Shown: positions 1 through 8,380, counted from the first letter of the stretch. The stretch: DNA of 28,251 nt from XYD12-FULL-36-8 sp041739035 (GCA_041739035.1 JBGSOQ010000053.1:1-28251); one strand, 5' to 3'. The notes: generated by a model not told the origin, from the sequence alone. Translations and numbers: made by a program.

Positions 1-468
1 GAATGTATCGGTAGTCAGTATTGCTTCAGCGGCATCGTGTCCGGCAGAAATTTCACTTGAAAGCTGAATACTTTTTATTCCTTCTTTAACTTTTTCAACA
101 TTGAGCTGTTGTCCAATCACGCCGGTTGATGAGATCAACACTTCTTGCTTGCTTATGCCTAAATGTTCAGCAGTAAATTCCTGAGTTTCAATTGCGTTGT
201 TGTAACCTTTTTCACCTGTGCATGCATTTGCATTACCTGAGTTAATCAATATCGCTTTGACTTTTTGATCTTTCGAAATGATATCCTTTGAGATCAGCAG
301 GGGAGCAGCTTTCACTTTATTTAATGTGAATGTTCCGCCGACAGTTGCCGGACTACCCGAATAGATTAAAGCTAAATCTTTCTTCTGCTTTTTCAATCCG
401 CAAAAAACACCTGCGGCTTTTATACCTTTAACTGAAGTTATTGTACCGTTTTCTAAGTATTCAATCAT
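1..468 (-). CDS. argJ: ArgJ, glutamate N-acetyltransferase / amino-acid acetyltransferase (partial, N-terminal 156 residues)
   Basis: ArgJ transfers the acetyl group of N-acetylornithine to glutamate, recycling it in cyclic arginine biosynthesis. Translating the minus strand from ATG at 468 gives an open frame to the window edge. It contains the family signatures VFCGLKKQKKDLAL, LINSGNANACTGEKG (about residues 75-90) and ISSTGVIGQ (about 113-121). The self-cleavage threonine that separates the alpha and beta chains lies beyond the edge, so mono- versus bifunctionality cannot be judged. The start codon overlaps the argC stop as ATGA, indicating translational coupling and one transcript with argC. 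Family identity is clear; only about 40% of the gene is present. Confidence 0.93.
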   Translation of the reverse strand, partial: MIEYLENGTITSVKGIKAAGVFCGLKKQKKDLALIYSGSPATVGGTFTLNKVKAAPLLISKDIISKDQKVKAILINSGNANACTGEKGYNNAIETQEFTAEHLGISKQEVLISSTGVIGQQLNVEKVKEGIKSIQLSSEISAGHDAAEAILTTDTF

Positions 469-1541
469 TGTTCTGTTTTAACATTTTCTTCAAAAAGTAA
501 TGGAATAGAATTTCTGCCGGGAAGCAATCCTGTAGTTTGATCTAAACCGTAAAGTCTATTCATATTCTGAACGGCTTGACCGGCAGCGCCTTTTATTAAA
601 TTATCAATTGCTGATGTAAGTATAATTCTGCACGGACCAACAGAAGCATGAATATCTCAGAAGTTTGTTCCCAGCACCCATTTTATTTCCGGGGGAGTTT
701 CTCTGATTCGAATAAACGGAGCCGATGAATATTTTTGCTCAAGTACTTTATCAACTTCTGCTTGTGAGATGTCATGCTTCAATTGAACAGTAGTTGTAGA
801 ATAAATTCCCGTTGCAATCGGCAGCAAGTGAGTTGAAAAACTGTAAGGTTTGTTTCCCAATCCTGCACTTTGCAGAACCTGAACAATTTCTGGTTCGTGT
901 CTATGCTTGTTAAGATTATATGCTTTAACGTTTCCGAACATTTCAGCCATCATCAATTCCGGTTTTGCTGATTTTCCCGCGCCGCTAACTCCCGAGTATG
1001 CTACTGTACTAATTGAAATAATATCATCCACAAAGTGTTCGACAATTGGAATAAGCGGAATTAATGATGCGGTAGGATAACATCCCGGGTTTGCAATTAA
1101 ATCAGATTTGTAATCAGCATCATCAAGTACATCAGCCAACCCATAAACTTTTTCAGCAAGCAAATTGGCGGAAGTATGCTCGAATCCACACCATTGCTTG
1201 TACAGATCGGAAGACGATAACCGGTAATCGCTGCCGATGTCAATCACTTTTTTTCCTTCGGCAATTAACTGAGGAATGTAATGAAGAGTTTCTCCATGCG
1301 GAAGCGCAGTAAGGTATAAATCGGCAGAGTAATCCAAATGATTAACGGACTTAATTTGTAAATCCTCTATGCTTCCGCTTAGTTCGGGGAAAATATCCAA
1401 TACCGAGTGTCCGGCGGTTGACTGTGCATAAATATCAATCTTCCCAACATTTGGGTGGCTGGCAAGCAGTTTCAGCAATTCCTTGCCGGTATAGCCTGTA
1501 CCGCCGATAATTGCAACATTTATTTTGTCTATTTTATTCAA
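465..1541 (-). CDS. argC: ArgC, N-acetyl-gamma-glutamyl-phosphate reductase with in-frame TGA (candidate selenocysteine, residue 295)
   Basis: ArgC reduces N-acetylglutamyl-phosphate to the semialdehyde with NADPH. Visible: Rossmann motif IIGGTGYTGKELL (11-23), LPHGE (80-84), catalytic Cys154 in ANPGCYPTAS, SGAGKSAKPE (187-196), KHRHEPEI (212-219) and GTNF (291-294). Codon 295 is TGA (657-659). The same frame continues DIHASV...AIDNLIKGAAGQAVQNMN, the conserved C-terminus, for 63 codons and stops at 465-467 inside the argJ start. Total 358 residues, near the family norm; stopping at 294 would delete the conserved end. Many relatives have Cys at this position (GTN-x-C). Start is TTG at 1541, with no in-frame ATG and no clear Shine-Dalgarno. 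Either UGA is read as selenocysteine or this is a point nonsense mutation. Confidence 0.85.
622..659 (-). promoter_or_regulatory. SECIS-like hairpin just after the argC in-frame TGA
   Basis: On the minus strand the TGA (659-657) is followed by an 11-nt linker, then arm TTCTGT (645-640), loop TGGTCCGT (639-632) and arm GCAGAA (631-626): five Watson-Crick pairs closed by a U-G. A C/U mismatch and three further pairs (647-649 with 624-622) extend it. The loop contains GGUC, and exactly 18 nt separate the UGA from that GGUC, as in the E. coli fdhF SECIS. The encoded segment between GTNF and AIDNL is also shorter and more divergent than usual for ArgC, as expected if RNA structure constrains it. 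The stem is short, so this remains a candidate. Confidence 0.5.
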
Positions 1542-1573
1542 TTTTATGTATAATTATAATTAAGTAACGTGAA

Positions 1574-1600
1574 ATTATACGATTTATTTAGCTTTGTCAA
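1574..1600 (-). promoter_or_regulatory. Possible sigma70-type promoter for argC-argJ
   Basis: Reading the minus strand, TTGACA (1600-1595) and TATAAT (1579-1574) are both perfect consensus hexamers, but the spacer is 15 nt rather than 17. Transcription would begin about 25 nt before the argC TTG. AT-rich palindromic sequence between promoter and start (about 1545-1562) could hold an ArgR operator, but no convincing ARG box can be read. Confidence 0.4.
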
Positions 1601-1890
1601 GAAGAAAATGTATAAATATGTAGAGAGAGGAAAACCAAATAGTTCGGGGAGTATGAGAAAGAGTAAGAAATTTGATTAAAAATACTGAAACGGTTACATC
1701 AGACCAAGCCCCAAGCTTAAGATAAATATCCGGAAGGTTGAATTTTGGGAATATAATAAGTTGAAAGTGGGTAATTCGTTTGGTAAAATTCTGTTGGAAA
1801 TAATGGAGGGTTGTAATTAGTACACACAAGTTACCACCCAAAACTTTCGAGGAAAATTTATAATGTGGTGAGTTCCTTAAAAGTCATATA
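1601..1890. other. Intergenic region without a supportable gene
   Basis: Between the argC promoter and the next plus-strand gene lie about 290 bases with no recognisable product. Short open frames here lack a ribosome binding site and family resemblance. No tRNA, terminator or repeat shared with the rest of the window was seen. Confidence 0.5.
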
Positions 1891-2526
1891 ATGAATAAAT
1901 TAATACAACGAGTCATGAAGGACAGAATCAAACAAAAAAAGCAACGTTTTAGTGATAAAACACCAAAATTTAAGATTAATAAATGGACTAAATTAATTTC
2001 TTTTATCGCTTCAATTGGATTTATAAGCATCGCTTTTTTTGAGAATAGTATTTCATCAAAAAAGGAGTTGATTGATAATTATAACTATCAAGCAGAAATA
2101 CTCAATCAAAATATCAGAGATTCAGAAAATGATTATGATATGGCTTTCCAATTAAAAAATCATATCCAATTGTTAGCTCTTCTTAAAGCTGACACGATAA
2201 TAATAAATAAACAAAATGAAGAATTTATAACATTGTTGCAGATGGCTGCACTTGGTGTTTCAACAAACGATGAGAATTCATCTTTTCGTACAGAAGTGAA
2301 TATGCCCAAAGAAATTGAGAAATTGATATCTCTCTATGAATCTGGTCTATTGACTACTGTATCTAAGGCAAATCAATTAATACAGTATCGTGATCAGATT
2401 AGTAGTGAAAAAAATAATTTGGAGAAATATAAAATATGGGCTCTCTATTTCTTTATACTACTTACCATAATTTCTTTTAGCATTGGGATTTTGAAAAAGG
2501 AAAAAGATAATCCAGAAATGGAATAG
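1891..2526 (+). CDS. Hypothetical membrane protein, two TM segments flanking a coiled-coil-like domain
   Basis: Unrecognised 211-residue protein. A basic N-terminus (residues 1-30, rich in Lys/Arg) precedes a hydrophobic segment at about 34-52. A charged, largely helical middle region follows at about 55-180, with abundant Asn, Glu and Lys and repeated hydrophobic spacing. A second hydrophobic segment lies at about 184-202, and the tail is short and charged (KKEKDNPEME). This suggests an inner-membrane protein whose central domain faces the periplasm or cytoplasm. No obvious Shine-Dalgarno precedes the ATG. The downstream lipoprotein is on the same strand after a 96-bp gap, so a shared transcript is possible but not shown. 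Function unknown. Confidence 0.7.
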   Translation: MNKLIQRVMKDRIKQKKQRFSDKTPKFKINKWTKLISFIASIGFISIAFFENSISSKKELIDNYNYQAEILNQNIRDSENDYDMAFQLKNHIQLLALLKADTIIINKQNEEFITLLQMAALGVSTNDENSSFRTEVNMPKEIEKLISLYESGLLTTVSKANQLIQYRDQISSEKNNLEKYKIWALYFFILLTIISFSIGILKKEKDNPEME

Positions 2527-2622
2527 AATTCTCAGAAGGCTAGACTTATTAGTCAAGCAATTGGGTGTTATCTAGATAATTAACTAACGACTAAAAACGT
2601 AAGAACTTTTAGCTGATAAAAA

Positions 2623-3258
2623 ATGATTGACAAAATCAAGTTATTCATTATCATTTTTACCTTAATAGTTCTCCTTTTCGCCTGTGGTACTAAAAAGATT
2701 GAATATCCCGGATCTTCTGTAGAAGAGGAAAATAATTTTTCATACACAGAATTACTATTAGCAGAAATTCAGAGACATCCTAATTCAAAAGTAGAGGATA
2801 TTTATAAATTCATTCACCAAGCTTCGTTCGGAAGCGAGCATGCGGTTAAGGATACATCGGCAGTTAGAAAATGGATGGAGAATGAAATAACCAGTTTAGA
2901 CTATTCAGGTAATGATAAAATTATTGATTATCTTAGTGCAGATAAGAAGTTAGCGAGAGTTAATCTAAAGCCATATTTATCAAAGGGTTTTGATTCTAAT
3001 CTGCTGTTAGATGCATTCATTAAAACTGCAAATAATTATAAAGGATCTGTTGAGGATTTTAATTCATTTTGGAAAGCAGCAGAAAAATTGGCTAAAGACG
3101 ATAAATTCAAGTTCAAAGCAAAAGAATTAAATACTTTCTTTGAAGAACAATCGAAGAACGGATTTCTGGCAGTGCATCATTCAAAGGAATATGAGGACGA
3201 ATACAAACCTGCATATCGTGTAGTTGATTTGCAGTACATGCAGTTCTTAATCAAATAA
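2623..3258 (+). CDS. Predicted lipoprotein of unknown function
   Basis: A 211-residue protein with a clear lipoprotein signal: positively charged N-terminus, hydrophobic core at residues 7-20 and lipobox LLFA-C with Cys21. The mature part begins with a Gly/Lys/Ser-rich linker. It continues as a soluble, mostly helical domain containing ELLLAEIQRHPNSKVEDIYKFIHQASFGSEHAV (about 44-76) and a C-terminal segment HHSKEYEDEYKPAYRVV (about 185-201). No catalytic motif is recognised. The cupin gene follows after 11 bp, so the two are probably cotranscribed. Lipid anchoring and export are inferred from the signal; the function is not known. Confidence 0.8.
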   Translation: MIDKIKLFIIIFTLIVLLFACGTKKIEYPGSSVEEENNFSYTELLLAEIQRHPNSKVEDIYKFIHQASFGSEHAVKDTSAVRKWMENEITSLDYSGNDKIIDYLSADKKLARVNLKPYLSKGFDSNLLLDAFIKTANNYKGSVEDFNSFWKAAEKLAKDDKFKFKAKELNTFFEEQSKNGFLAVHHSKEYEDEYKPAYRVVDLQYMQFLIK

Positions 3259-3269
3259 TCGGATAAAAC

Positions 3270-3596
3270 ATGAACCAGTTAACAGCTAAAGCAATTAAAA
3301 TAAATTGTGAATCAAATGACTATCAGCGTTTGCTTAAATGTGGCGAAGATACTTCTGCATTGCACGCAGGAATGGTTTGCCTTCAACCGGGTATGTCGGT
3401 TGGTAAACACAACACAAAAGATGGGGAAGAAGTATTGATTATTTTAGAAGGGGAAGGGGAGATATCATTCGTTGGTTCTGAAAGTCTGAAAATGGAAAAG
3501 GGATTTATGATATATTGTCCATCATTTACAGAACATGATGTGAGAAATACAGGGAAAGAAGCGTTAAGGTATGTTTTTGTTGTTGCTAAAGTTTGA
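3270..3596 (+). CDS. Small cupin-domain protein
   Basis: A 108-residue single-domain cupin (beta-barrel) protein. Cupin motif 1 is visible as PGMSVGKHNTKDGEEVLIILEGEG (about residues 40-63, with one His and a Glu at metal-ligand positions). Motif 2 is GFMIYCPSFTEHDVRNTG (about 78-95). The second His of the classic HxH pair is replaced by Thr in HNT, so metal binding may be altered. Small stand-alone cupins bind small ligands, isomerise sugars or act as dioxygenases; the sequence does not decide. It sits 11 bp after the lipoprotein gene and ends in TGA, convergent with the next gene. Confidence 0.85.
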   Translation: MNQLTAKAIKINCESNDYQRLLKCGEDTSALHAGMVCLQPGMSVGKHNTKDGEEVLIILEGEGEISFVGSESLKMEKGFMIYCPSFTEHDVRNTGKEALRYVFVVAKV

Positions 3597-3600
3597 TTAT

Positions 3601-3634
3601 GAATTCTAAACCGAAATAAGCGGTAATTAGAATC
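3601..3634. terminator. Possible bidirectional terminator between convergent genes
   Basis: An imperfect inverted repeat (GAATTCTAAACCG and CGGTAATTAGAATC, with bulges) lies between the cupin stop and the 3' end of the convergent minus-strand gene, overlapping that gene's last codons. There is no strong T-tract, so the call is tentative. Confidence 0.3.
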
Positions 3635-4361
3635 TTGTCTGAAAATTAAGAGTGAAATGATTCGGTAAGTTAATCGAATTGTCAACTCCGGCTGAAATAT
3701 TCCAGCCCAATTCTTCGTTTTGTCTTTTATTATAAGCTGAAACTAATCTAACGGCATTTACTACGCTTGCAATCCGGTTGATTATCATCGCTCCAACTAC
3801 AAATCTTAAATTATTGTAAGCCTGTTCACTCGAAACCCACATACTGCGGTATGTTCTTCTATCTTCACTTGACCATTTCCAGAAGTACTGGTTTTCGTTG
3901 AGCATCTCAGTGAAATTTCTTTGCAAAGCTTTTTCATTATTGAATTGCTCAATATTCAAGTATTCGCTAATGGTAGCGAAATAATCATCATCTTTTCCCT
4001 CGACATTCACTCCGCCGTTTGCGGCTGCAAAAGATTTATATCTTTCTTTTTGCCAGTTGCCGTAAGTATTAATTCCGATATAAGTTCCCCACATTACTCC
4101 TTCGGCAATAGTAAAATATTTTCCGCTTTCGTATGAATCAGCATATAACTCTCCCATTCCGGGAAGCATAAGTGAAAAAAGAATCGCTAACCCAGGACTT
4201 TTCTTTTTAGGCTCGATTAGATTAGGCACAGCTAGCTCGATTTGTGAATTGTCGATAGGGGTTTTTAATTCATTTTTAAGATGCAGAAGGTTTTTATGAT
4301 CGATTTCCTGGCTAAACGCGGAAAAGCTGCAAATACTGATTATTAAGAATATTCTTTTCAT
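3627..4361 (-). CDS. DUF5683-type exported/membrane protein
   Basis: A 244-residue protein with an N-terminal signal peptide (MKRIFLIISICSFSAFSQ, cleavage after about residue 18). A hydrophobic region follows, KKSPGLAILFSLMLPGMGELYADSY (about 52-77); the PGxGxxY signature is typical of the DUF5683 family common in Bacteroidota and relatives. A polar loop rich in Tyr and Trp (about 105-175) follows, then a second hydrophobic stretch NNLRFVVGAMIINRIASVVNAV (about 183-205). It is probably a cell-envelope protein of unknown function. It follows mtaB with a 21-bp gap, so it may share that transcript. Confidence 0.75.
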   Translation of the reverse strand: MKRIFLIISICSFSAFSQEIDHKNLLHLKNELKTPIDNSQIELAVPNLIEPKKKSPGLAILFSLMLPGMGELYADSYESGKYFTIAEGVMWGTYIGINTYGNWQKERYKSFAAANGGVNVEGKDDDYFATISEYLNIEQFNNEKALQRNFTEMLNENQYFWKWSSEDRRTYRSMWVSSEQAYNNLRFVVGAMIINRIASVVNAVRLVSAYNKRQNEELGWNISAGVDNSINLPNHFTLNFQTRF

Positions 4362-4382
4362 AAACCTACTGAAACATAAAGC

Positions 4383-5705
4383 TTAACATGCAATTAAGTC
4401 AACTGATTTTTTAGTATCCATTATTTCGCCAGTACAAATAGCATTATTTATTCCGGTGATCTTTACATGGAGTATATTGTTTGCGAAATTAGCAACGTAA
4501 GGATGGGCTATTCTTATGTAATTTGAAGAAAATCCTTTCATCAAGCCGTCGTTATTTTCATGTTCAAACAAAACATCAACACTTCTACCTATCATTTGAG
4601 TATAAAATTCATTTCTTTTTTTATCACTAAGTATTCTAAGGATTTTGTTTCTCTCACGTCGTTCATTAAGATCTACCTTTTCAATAATCTCAATTGCCTT
4701 TGTAGCGGGGCGTTCAGAGTAGGTGAAAACATGTAAATATGAAATAGGAAGGTCTCGGATGAAATTATGTGCCGCCCAAAAATCTTCATTTGTTTCACCG
4801 GGAAAACCAACAATCACGTCAACACCAATGCTCGCATCAGGAATTCGGTTTTTGATTTTGTGAATCAATGTTTCATAATCTTTTATTTTATAGCGCCTTT
4901 GCATTGCCTTTAAAATTTTCGGACTCCCGCTTTGCAGTGGAATGTGAAAATGTTTGCAGAGCTTGTCACTTTCTGCGGTTAAGTCAATTATTTCATCACT
5001 TAGTAAATTCGGTTCAATTGAGCTTATCCTGATTCTAAATTCACCATCAATTTGAATTAGCCGAATGAGAAGCTGGTGGAGGCTTGTATCCAAAGATTTT
5101 CCGTAATCACCAACATTCACACCTGTAAGAATAATTTCTTTGTACCCTTCCTCCAGTAATTTATTAAACTCTAAAATTGCTTCATCTTGGTGCATGCTTC
5201 GGCTTTTACCTCGTGCAAGAGGAATTGTACAGAAAGTACATTTATAATCGCATCCATCCTGAATTTTTAAGTATGCGCGGGTTCTGTTATCGGCATCGGA
5301 TGAATGTGCATGTCCAAATTCGTTTTGCTCATTTACCGGTGAAACAAAAATGCAAGAAAGGTCTTTCTTGTTAAAATCATCTAGAAGAGCAAAGAGATTG
5401 AATTTTTCGTTGCTTCCAAGAACAGCATCAACACCTTTTATGGATGAAATTTCTTCAGGACGAAGTTGTGCATAGCATCCGGTAACGATTATGTAAGCTT
5501 CGGGATTTTGACAAAGAAATCTTCTCACAATTTGCCTGCATTCACGTTCTGCACTTTCAGTTACAGTGCATGTATTTATCAAGTAAACATCCGCGTGCGC
5601 TTTTGGATCAACAATATCGAATCCGTTTGAAAGGAATTGAGACCCTATCGAAGAAGTTTCAGAGAAGTTTAGCTTGCAGCCAAGCGTGTGTAAAGCAACT
5701 TTCAT
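4383..5705 (-). CDS. mtaB: MtaB, tRNA N6-threonylcarbamoyladenosine C2-methylthiotransferase
   Basis: Radical-SAM methylthiotransferase (440 residues) that adds a methylthio group to t6A37 of ANN-decoding tRNAs, giving ms2t6A. Order: UPF0004 domain with three cluster cysteines, Cys10 (HTLGCKLNFSE), Cys46 (INTCTVTESAE) and Cys77 (VTGCYAQ); radical-SAM motif GCDYKCTFCTIPLARG (Cys152, 156, 159); a TIM-barrel with HIPLQSGS and VDVIVGFPGET; and a C-terminal TRAM-like region. The TLGCK-N start and RGKSRS after the CxxxCxxC favour MtaB over MiaB and RimO. It starts 45 nt downstream of a hairpin terminator after rpsA. The ribosome binding site is weak. Confidence 0.93.
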   Translation of the reverse strand: MKVALHTLGCKLNFSETSSIGSQFLSNGFDIVDPKAHADVYLINTCTVTESAERECRQIVRRFLCQNPEAYIIVTGCYAQLRPEEISSIKGVDAVLGSNEKFNLFALLDDFNKKDLSCIFVSPVNEQNEFGHAHSSDADNRTRAYLKIQDGCDYKCTFCTIPLARGKSRSMHQDEAILEFNKLLEEGYKEIILTGVNVGDYGKSLDTSLHQLLIRLIQIDGEFRIRISSIEPNLLSDEIIDLTAESDKLCKHFHIPLQSGSPKILKAMQRRYKIKDYETLIHKIKNRIPDASIGVDVIVGFPGETNEDFWAAHNFIRDLPISYLHVFTYSERPATKAIEIIEKVDLNERRERNKILRILSDKKRNEFYTQMIGRSVDVLFEHENNDGLMKGFSSNYIRIAHPYVANFANNILHVKITGINNAICTGEIMDTKKSVDLIAC

Positions 5706-5728
5706 TCAGGTGATTAGATTAAAGGAAA

Positions 5729-5750
5729 GAGCGGAAGATAGCTTCCGCTC
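5729..5750 (-). terminator. Rho-independent-like terminator after rpsA
   Basis: A perfect 9-bp stem (GAGCGGAAG with CTTCCGCTC) closes a 4-nt loop. On the minus strand it is followed by TTTCCTTTAATCT, a moderate U-tract. It lies 14 nt past the rpsA stop and before mtaB, so it would end or attenuate the rpsA transcript. Confidence 0.7.
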
Positions 5751-5763
5751 AATTTGTAATGAA

Positions 5764-7584
5764 TTATGGTTTAATTTCAGCAGAAGGCATCGGATTTTCA
5801 CCCGGTACATCAAAAATTGGAAATTCTGATGCGTCAATTGCTGTTGTTTCAGCTGATTGAATTTCAGAAACTGAAACACGTTCCATTTTATGACTATCGA
5901 GGTAAGCACGTATTTCTTCTTCTGATCTATCCTTCAGAACTGCCAATGCACTTAAAACGATTTTTTTATTCTCTTTGTCGAATTCAATAACCTTAAGCGG
6001 AATTATATCATCGACAGGAAAATGATTAGCTAAGTTTTTGATTTTTGCCGGAGTTAAAAGGGTAGCAGGTACAAATCCATCCACTTTATCAGGAAGTTCT
6101 GCAATTAATCCCTTCTCAATTATTCTGACAACTTTACCTTGGGTGATAGCACCAACGCCATAGGTTTTTTCGAATGAATCCCACGGGTTATCGTGAATCT
6201 GTTTATGGCCTAAGGATATTTTACGCTGATCAACGTCGACACCTAAAACAGTCACATCAAGCTTTTCACCTTTTTTAACTACTTCACCGGGATGACGAAT
6301 TTTCTTTGTCCATGATAAATCAGAAATGTGTACGAGTCCGTCAACACCGGGCTCAAGTTCTATAAACACACCGAAATTCGTTAAGTTGCGAGCTATGCCA
6401 GAATGGTTTGAACCAACAGGATACTTCTGCATCAATGTCTGCCATGGATCCGGTTCCAGCTGTTTGATACCTAAGGAAATTTTCTTTTCCTCTTTGTCAA
6501 GGCTAAGAACTACAGCTTCAACAATTTGACCCATTGCAACAACTTGAGATGGATGTTTAACATGCTGAGTCCAGCTCATTTCGGAATTGTGAATTAATCC
6601 TTCAATGCCTTTTTCAATCTCGATGAATGCGCCGTATTCGGTAAGGGAAACAACTCGACCGGAAACTTTATCACCGATCTGTAATCTGCTCTCAATATTT
6701 TCCCAGGGATGCGGCATAAGCTTTTTCAAGCTGAGAGAAATTCTTTTCTTCTCCTCATCGTAATCTGTAACTACAACTTTAATTGTCTGATCAAGCTTAA
6801 CAACTTCGCTTGGATGATTAATTCTTCCCCAGCTTAAATCTGTGATGTGAATTAATCCATCAACGCCGCCAAGGTCAACAAACACTCCAAAATCGGTAAT
6901 TGCTTTCACAATACCTTCAAGTATTTGTCCCTTCTCAAGACTATTTAAGATTGCATTTCTTTGATCTGAAATTTCCTCTTCAACAAGAACTTTGTGAGAA
7001 ACCACAACATTTTCTGTGGGAACATTTACTTTTACAACTTTAAAGTCCATCGTCTGGCCAACAAATACATCAAAATCTCTGATTGGTCTAATATCAATTT
7101 GGGAACCGGGAAGAAATGCTTCCATACCCATTAAATCGACAACCATTCCGCCTTTAATTCGTTTAACAATTTTACCTTGAATTATTTCGCCAGTTTCGTG
7201 TGCGCTTAAAACTCGATCCCAAATCTTTAAAAAGTCGGCTCTTACCTTGCTTAATACAAGATTACCTTCCTGATCTTCAACACTTTCGAGAACAACTTCA
7301 ACTTCACGGCCTATTTTCATTTCCTCCGGGCTATTGAATTCCAGTTTAGAAACTGCACCTTCAGATTTGAAACCAACATCTAAAATCACCAAATCACCCT
7401 GAATTCGTACAATTTTTCCTTTTACTAATTCGCCCTCTTTAACATCACGAAAAGAATCGGAATATAATTTTGCTAGAGCGAGAAATTCCTCCTGTGTGTA
7501 TGTGCTGTTAAATTCCTTCTTTGCTTTCTCAAAATCTTCAACACTTGGCACATTCTTCTTCGCCTCTTTAGATCCTGTGGACAT
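5764..7584 (-). CDS. rpsA: 30S ribosomal protein S1
   Basis: Ribosomal protein S1 (606 residues) binds mRNA on the 30S subunit and unfolds structured leaders. Repeated S1 OB-fold domains are visible: about 50-120 (GELVKGKIVRIQGDLVILDVG), 135-205, 220-290 (FGVFVDLGGVDGLIHITDLSW), 308-378 (YGAFIEIEKGIEGLIHNSEMSW), 395-465 (FGVFIELEPGVDGLVHISDLSW) and 482-550. That makes six, as in full-length S1. The ATG at 7584 is preceded by a perfect AGGAGG at 5-nt spacing. cmk lies upstream on the same strand, the classic cmk-rpsA arrangement. The long leader carries a hairpin (7623-7683). Confidence 0.97.
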   Translation of the reverse strand: MSTGSKEAKKNVPSVEDFEKAKKEFNSTYTQEEFLALAKLYSDSFRDVKEGELVKGKIVRIQGDLVILDVGFKSEGAVSKLEFNSPEEMKIGREVEVVLESVEDQEGNLVLSKVRADFLKIWDRVLSAHETGEIIQGKIVKRIKGGMVVDLMGMEAFLPGSQIDIRPIRDFDVFVGQTMDFKVVKVNVPTENVVVSHKVLVEEEISDQRNAILNSLEKGQILEGIVKAITDFGVFVDLGGVDGLIHITDLSWGRINHPSEVVKLDQTIKVVVTDYDEEKKRISLSLKKLMPHPWENIESRLQIGDKVSGRVVSLTEYGAFIEIEKGIEGLIHNSEMSWTQHVKHPSQVVAMGQIVEAVVLSLDKEEKKISLGIKQLEPDPWQTLMQKYPVGSNHSGIARNLTNFGVFIELEPGVDGLVHISDLSWTKKIRHPGEVVKKGEKLDVTVLGVDVDQRKISLGHKQIHDNPWDSFEKTYGVGAITQGKVVRIIEKGLIAELPDKVDGFVPATLLTPAKIKNLANHFPVDDIIPLKVIEFDKENKKIVLSALAVLKDRSEEEIRAYLDSHKMERVSVSEIQSAETTAIDASEFPIFDVPGENPMPSAEIKP

Positions 7585-7622
7585 TAATCCTCCTAAAAAA
7601 GTTCATCTGCTAAATTTACTTC

Positions 7623-7683
7623 AAGCCATCAAAAAGTAATTTGGCAGAAAAATTATTTGTACATGATTATTTACTGATGGCTT
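7623..7683 (-). promoter_or_regulatory. Long hairpin in the rpsA 5' leader
   Basis: AAGCCATCA (7623-7631) and TGATGGCTT (7675-7683) are perfect inverted repeats about 43 nt apart. Pairing extends inward through GTAA/TTAC after a small A-rich bulge. The structure lies between the cmk stop and the rpsA Shine-Dalgarno. It has no U-tract, so it is less like a terminator and more like a leader element. S1 is autoregulated through its leader in E. coli; a similar role here is inference. Confidence 0.4.
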
Positions 7684-7702
7684 TATAAAAATTCTATAAT
7701 GA

Positions 7703-8380
7703 TTATTTTTTTAATTTTTTATATACGTTTTCCAAAATTATTTGTACCTGCTCTTCAACCGTAACATATGATGTATCAACTTCAATTGCGTCTTCAGCCT
7801 TTGATAAAGGGGAAATCTTTCTGGTTGAGTCTATATTATCTCTCCGAACCAAATTGTCTCTCACTTTTTCAATTGTAATCTTCTTGCCCTGTTCCGCAAA
7901 TTCCTTTGCGCGTCTCTGTGATCTTTCATCAATTGATGCTGTTAAATATATCTTTACATCCGCATCAGGAAATACAACTGTGCCAATGTCTCTTCCTTCC
8001 ATCACAACACCAACATTTTCTGAGGCCATTTCACGCTGTTTTTTTACAAGCGCTTCTCTTACACCGGCTATTTTGCTAATTTCGCTTACGTTAGAATTAA
8101 CTTCGGGTGAACGAATTTCAGAAGTTAGGTCAATTCCATCAACCTGAATATTAGTTTTTCCATCGATGAATTCCAATTTCATGGTACACGAATCGGCTAA
8201 CTTCGTAACCTTATCATGATCATACGAAAAGTTGTTTTTCATCGCTAAAAAAGTAATGGCGCGATACATTGCACCCGTATCAATGTAAAGAAAATTTAAT
8301 TTTTGAGCGACTAATTTTGCAGAAGTACTTTTGCCTGAACCTGCAGGGCCATCAATCGCAACTATAAATCTTCTAAACAT
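7703..8380 (-). CDS. cmk: Cytidylate kinase
   Basis: Cmk phosphorylates CMP and dCMP with ATP in pyrimidine nucleotide salvage (225 residues, normal length). The P-loop GPAGSGKST is at residues 11-19. It is followed by DTGAMYRAITFLAMKNN (about 35-51), the GRDIGTVVFPDADVKIYLTAS segment (about 131-151), the R-x-x-x-x lid (DERSQRRAKEF) and RRDNIDSTRKISPL (about 181-194), all characteristic of bacterial CMP kinase. The gene lies between dnaX and rpsA, a widespread order. The ATG at 8380 has no strong Shine-Dalgarno. Confidence 0.96.
   Translation of the reverse strand: MFRRFIVAIDGPAGSGKSTSAKLVAQKLNFLYIDTGAMYRAITFLAMKNNFSYDHDKVTKLADSCTMKLEFIDGKTNIQVDGIDLTSEIRSPEVNSNVSEISKIAGVREALVKKQREMASENVGVVMEGRDIGTVVFPDADVKIYLTASIDERSQRRAKEFAEQGKKITIEKVRDNLVRRDNIDSTRKISPLSKAEDAIEVDTSYVTVEEQVQIILENVYKKLKK

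Noticed and set aside
1584..1841. An 85-codon minus-strand open frame upstream of argC
   Set aside because: It has no ATG start, no ribosome binding site and no family resemblance, and it would overlap the argC promoter. It looks like chance AT-rich coding.
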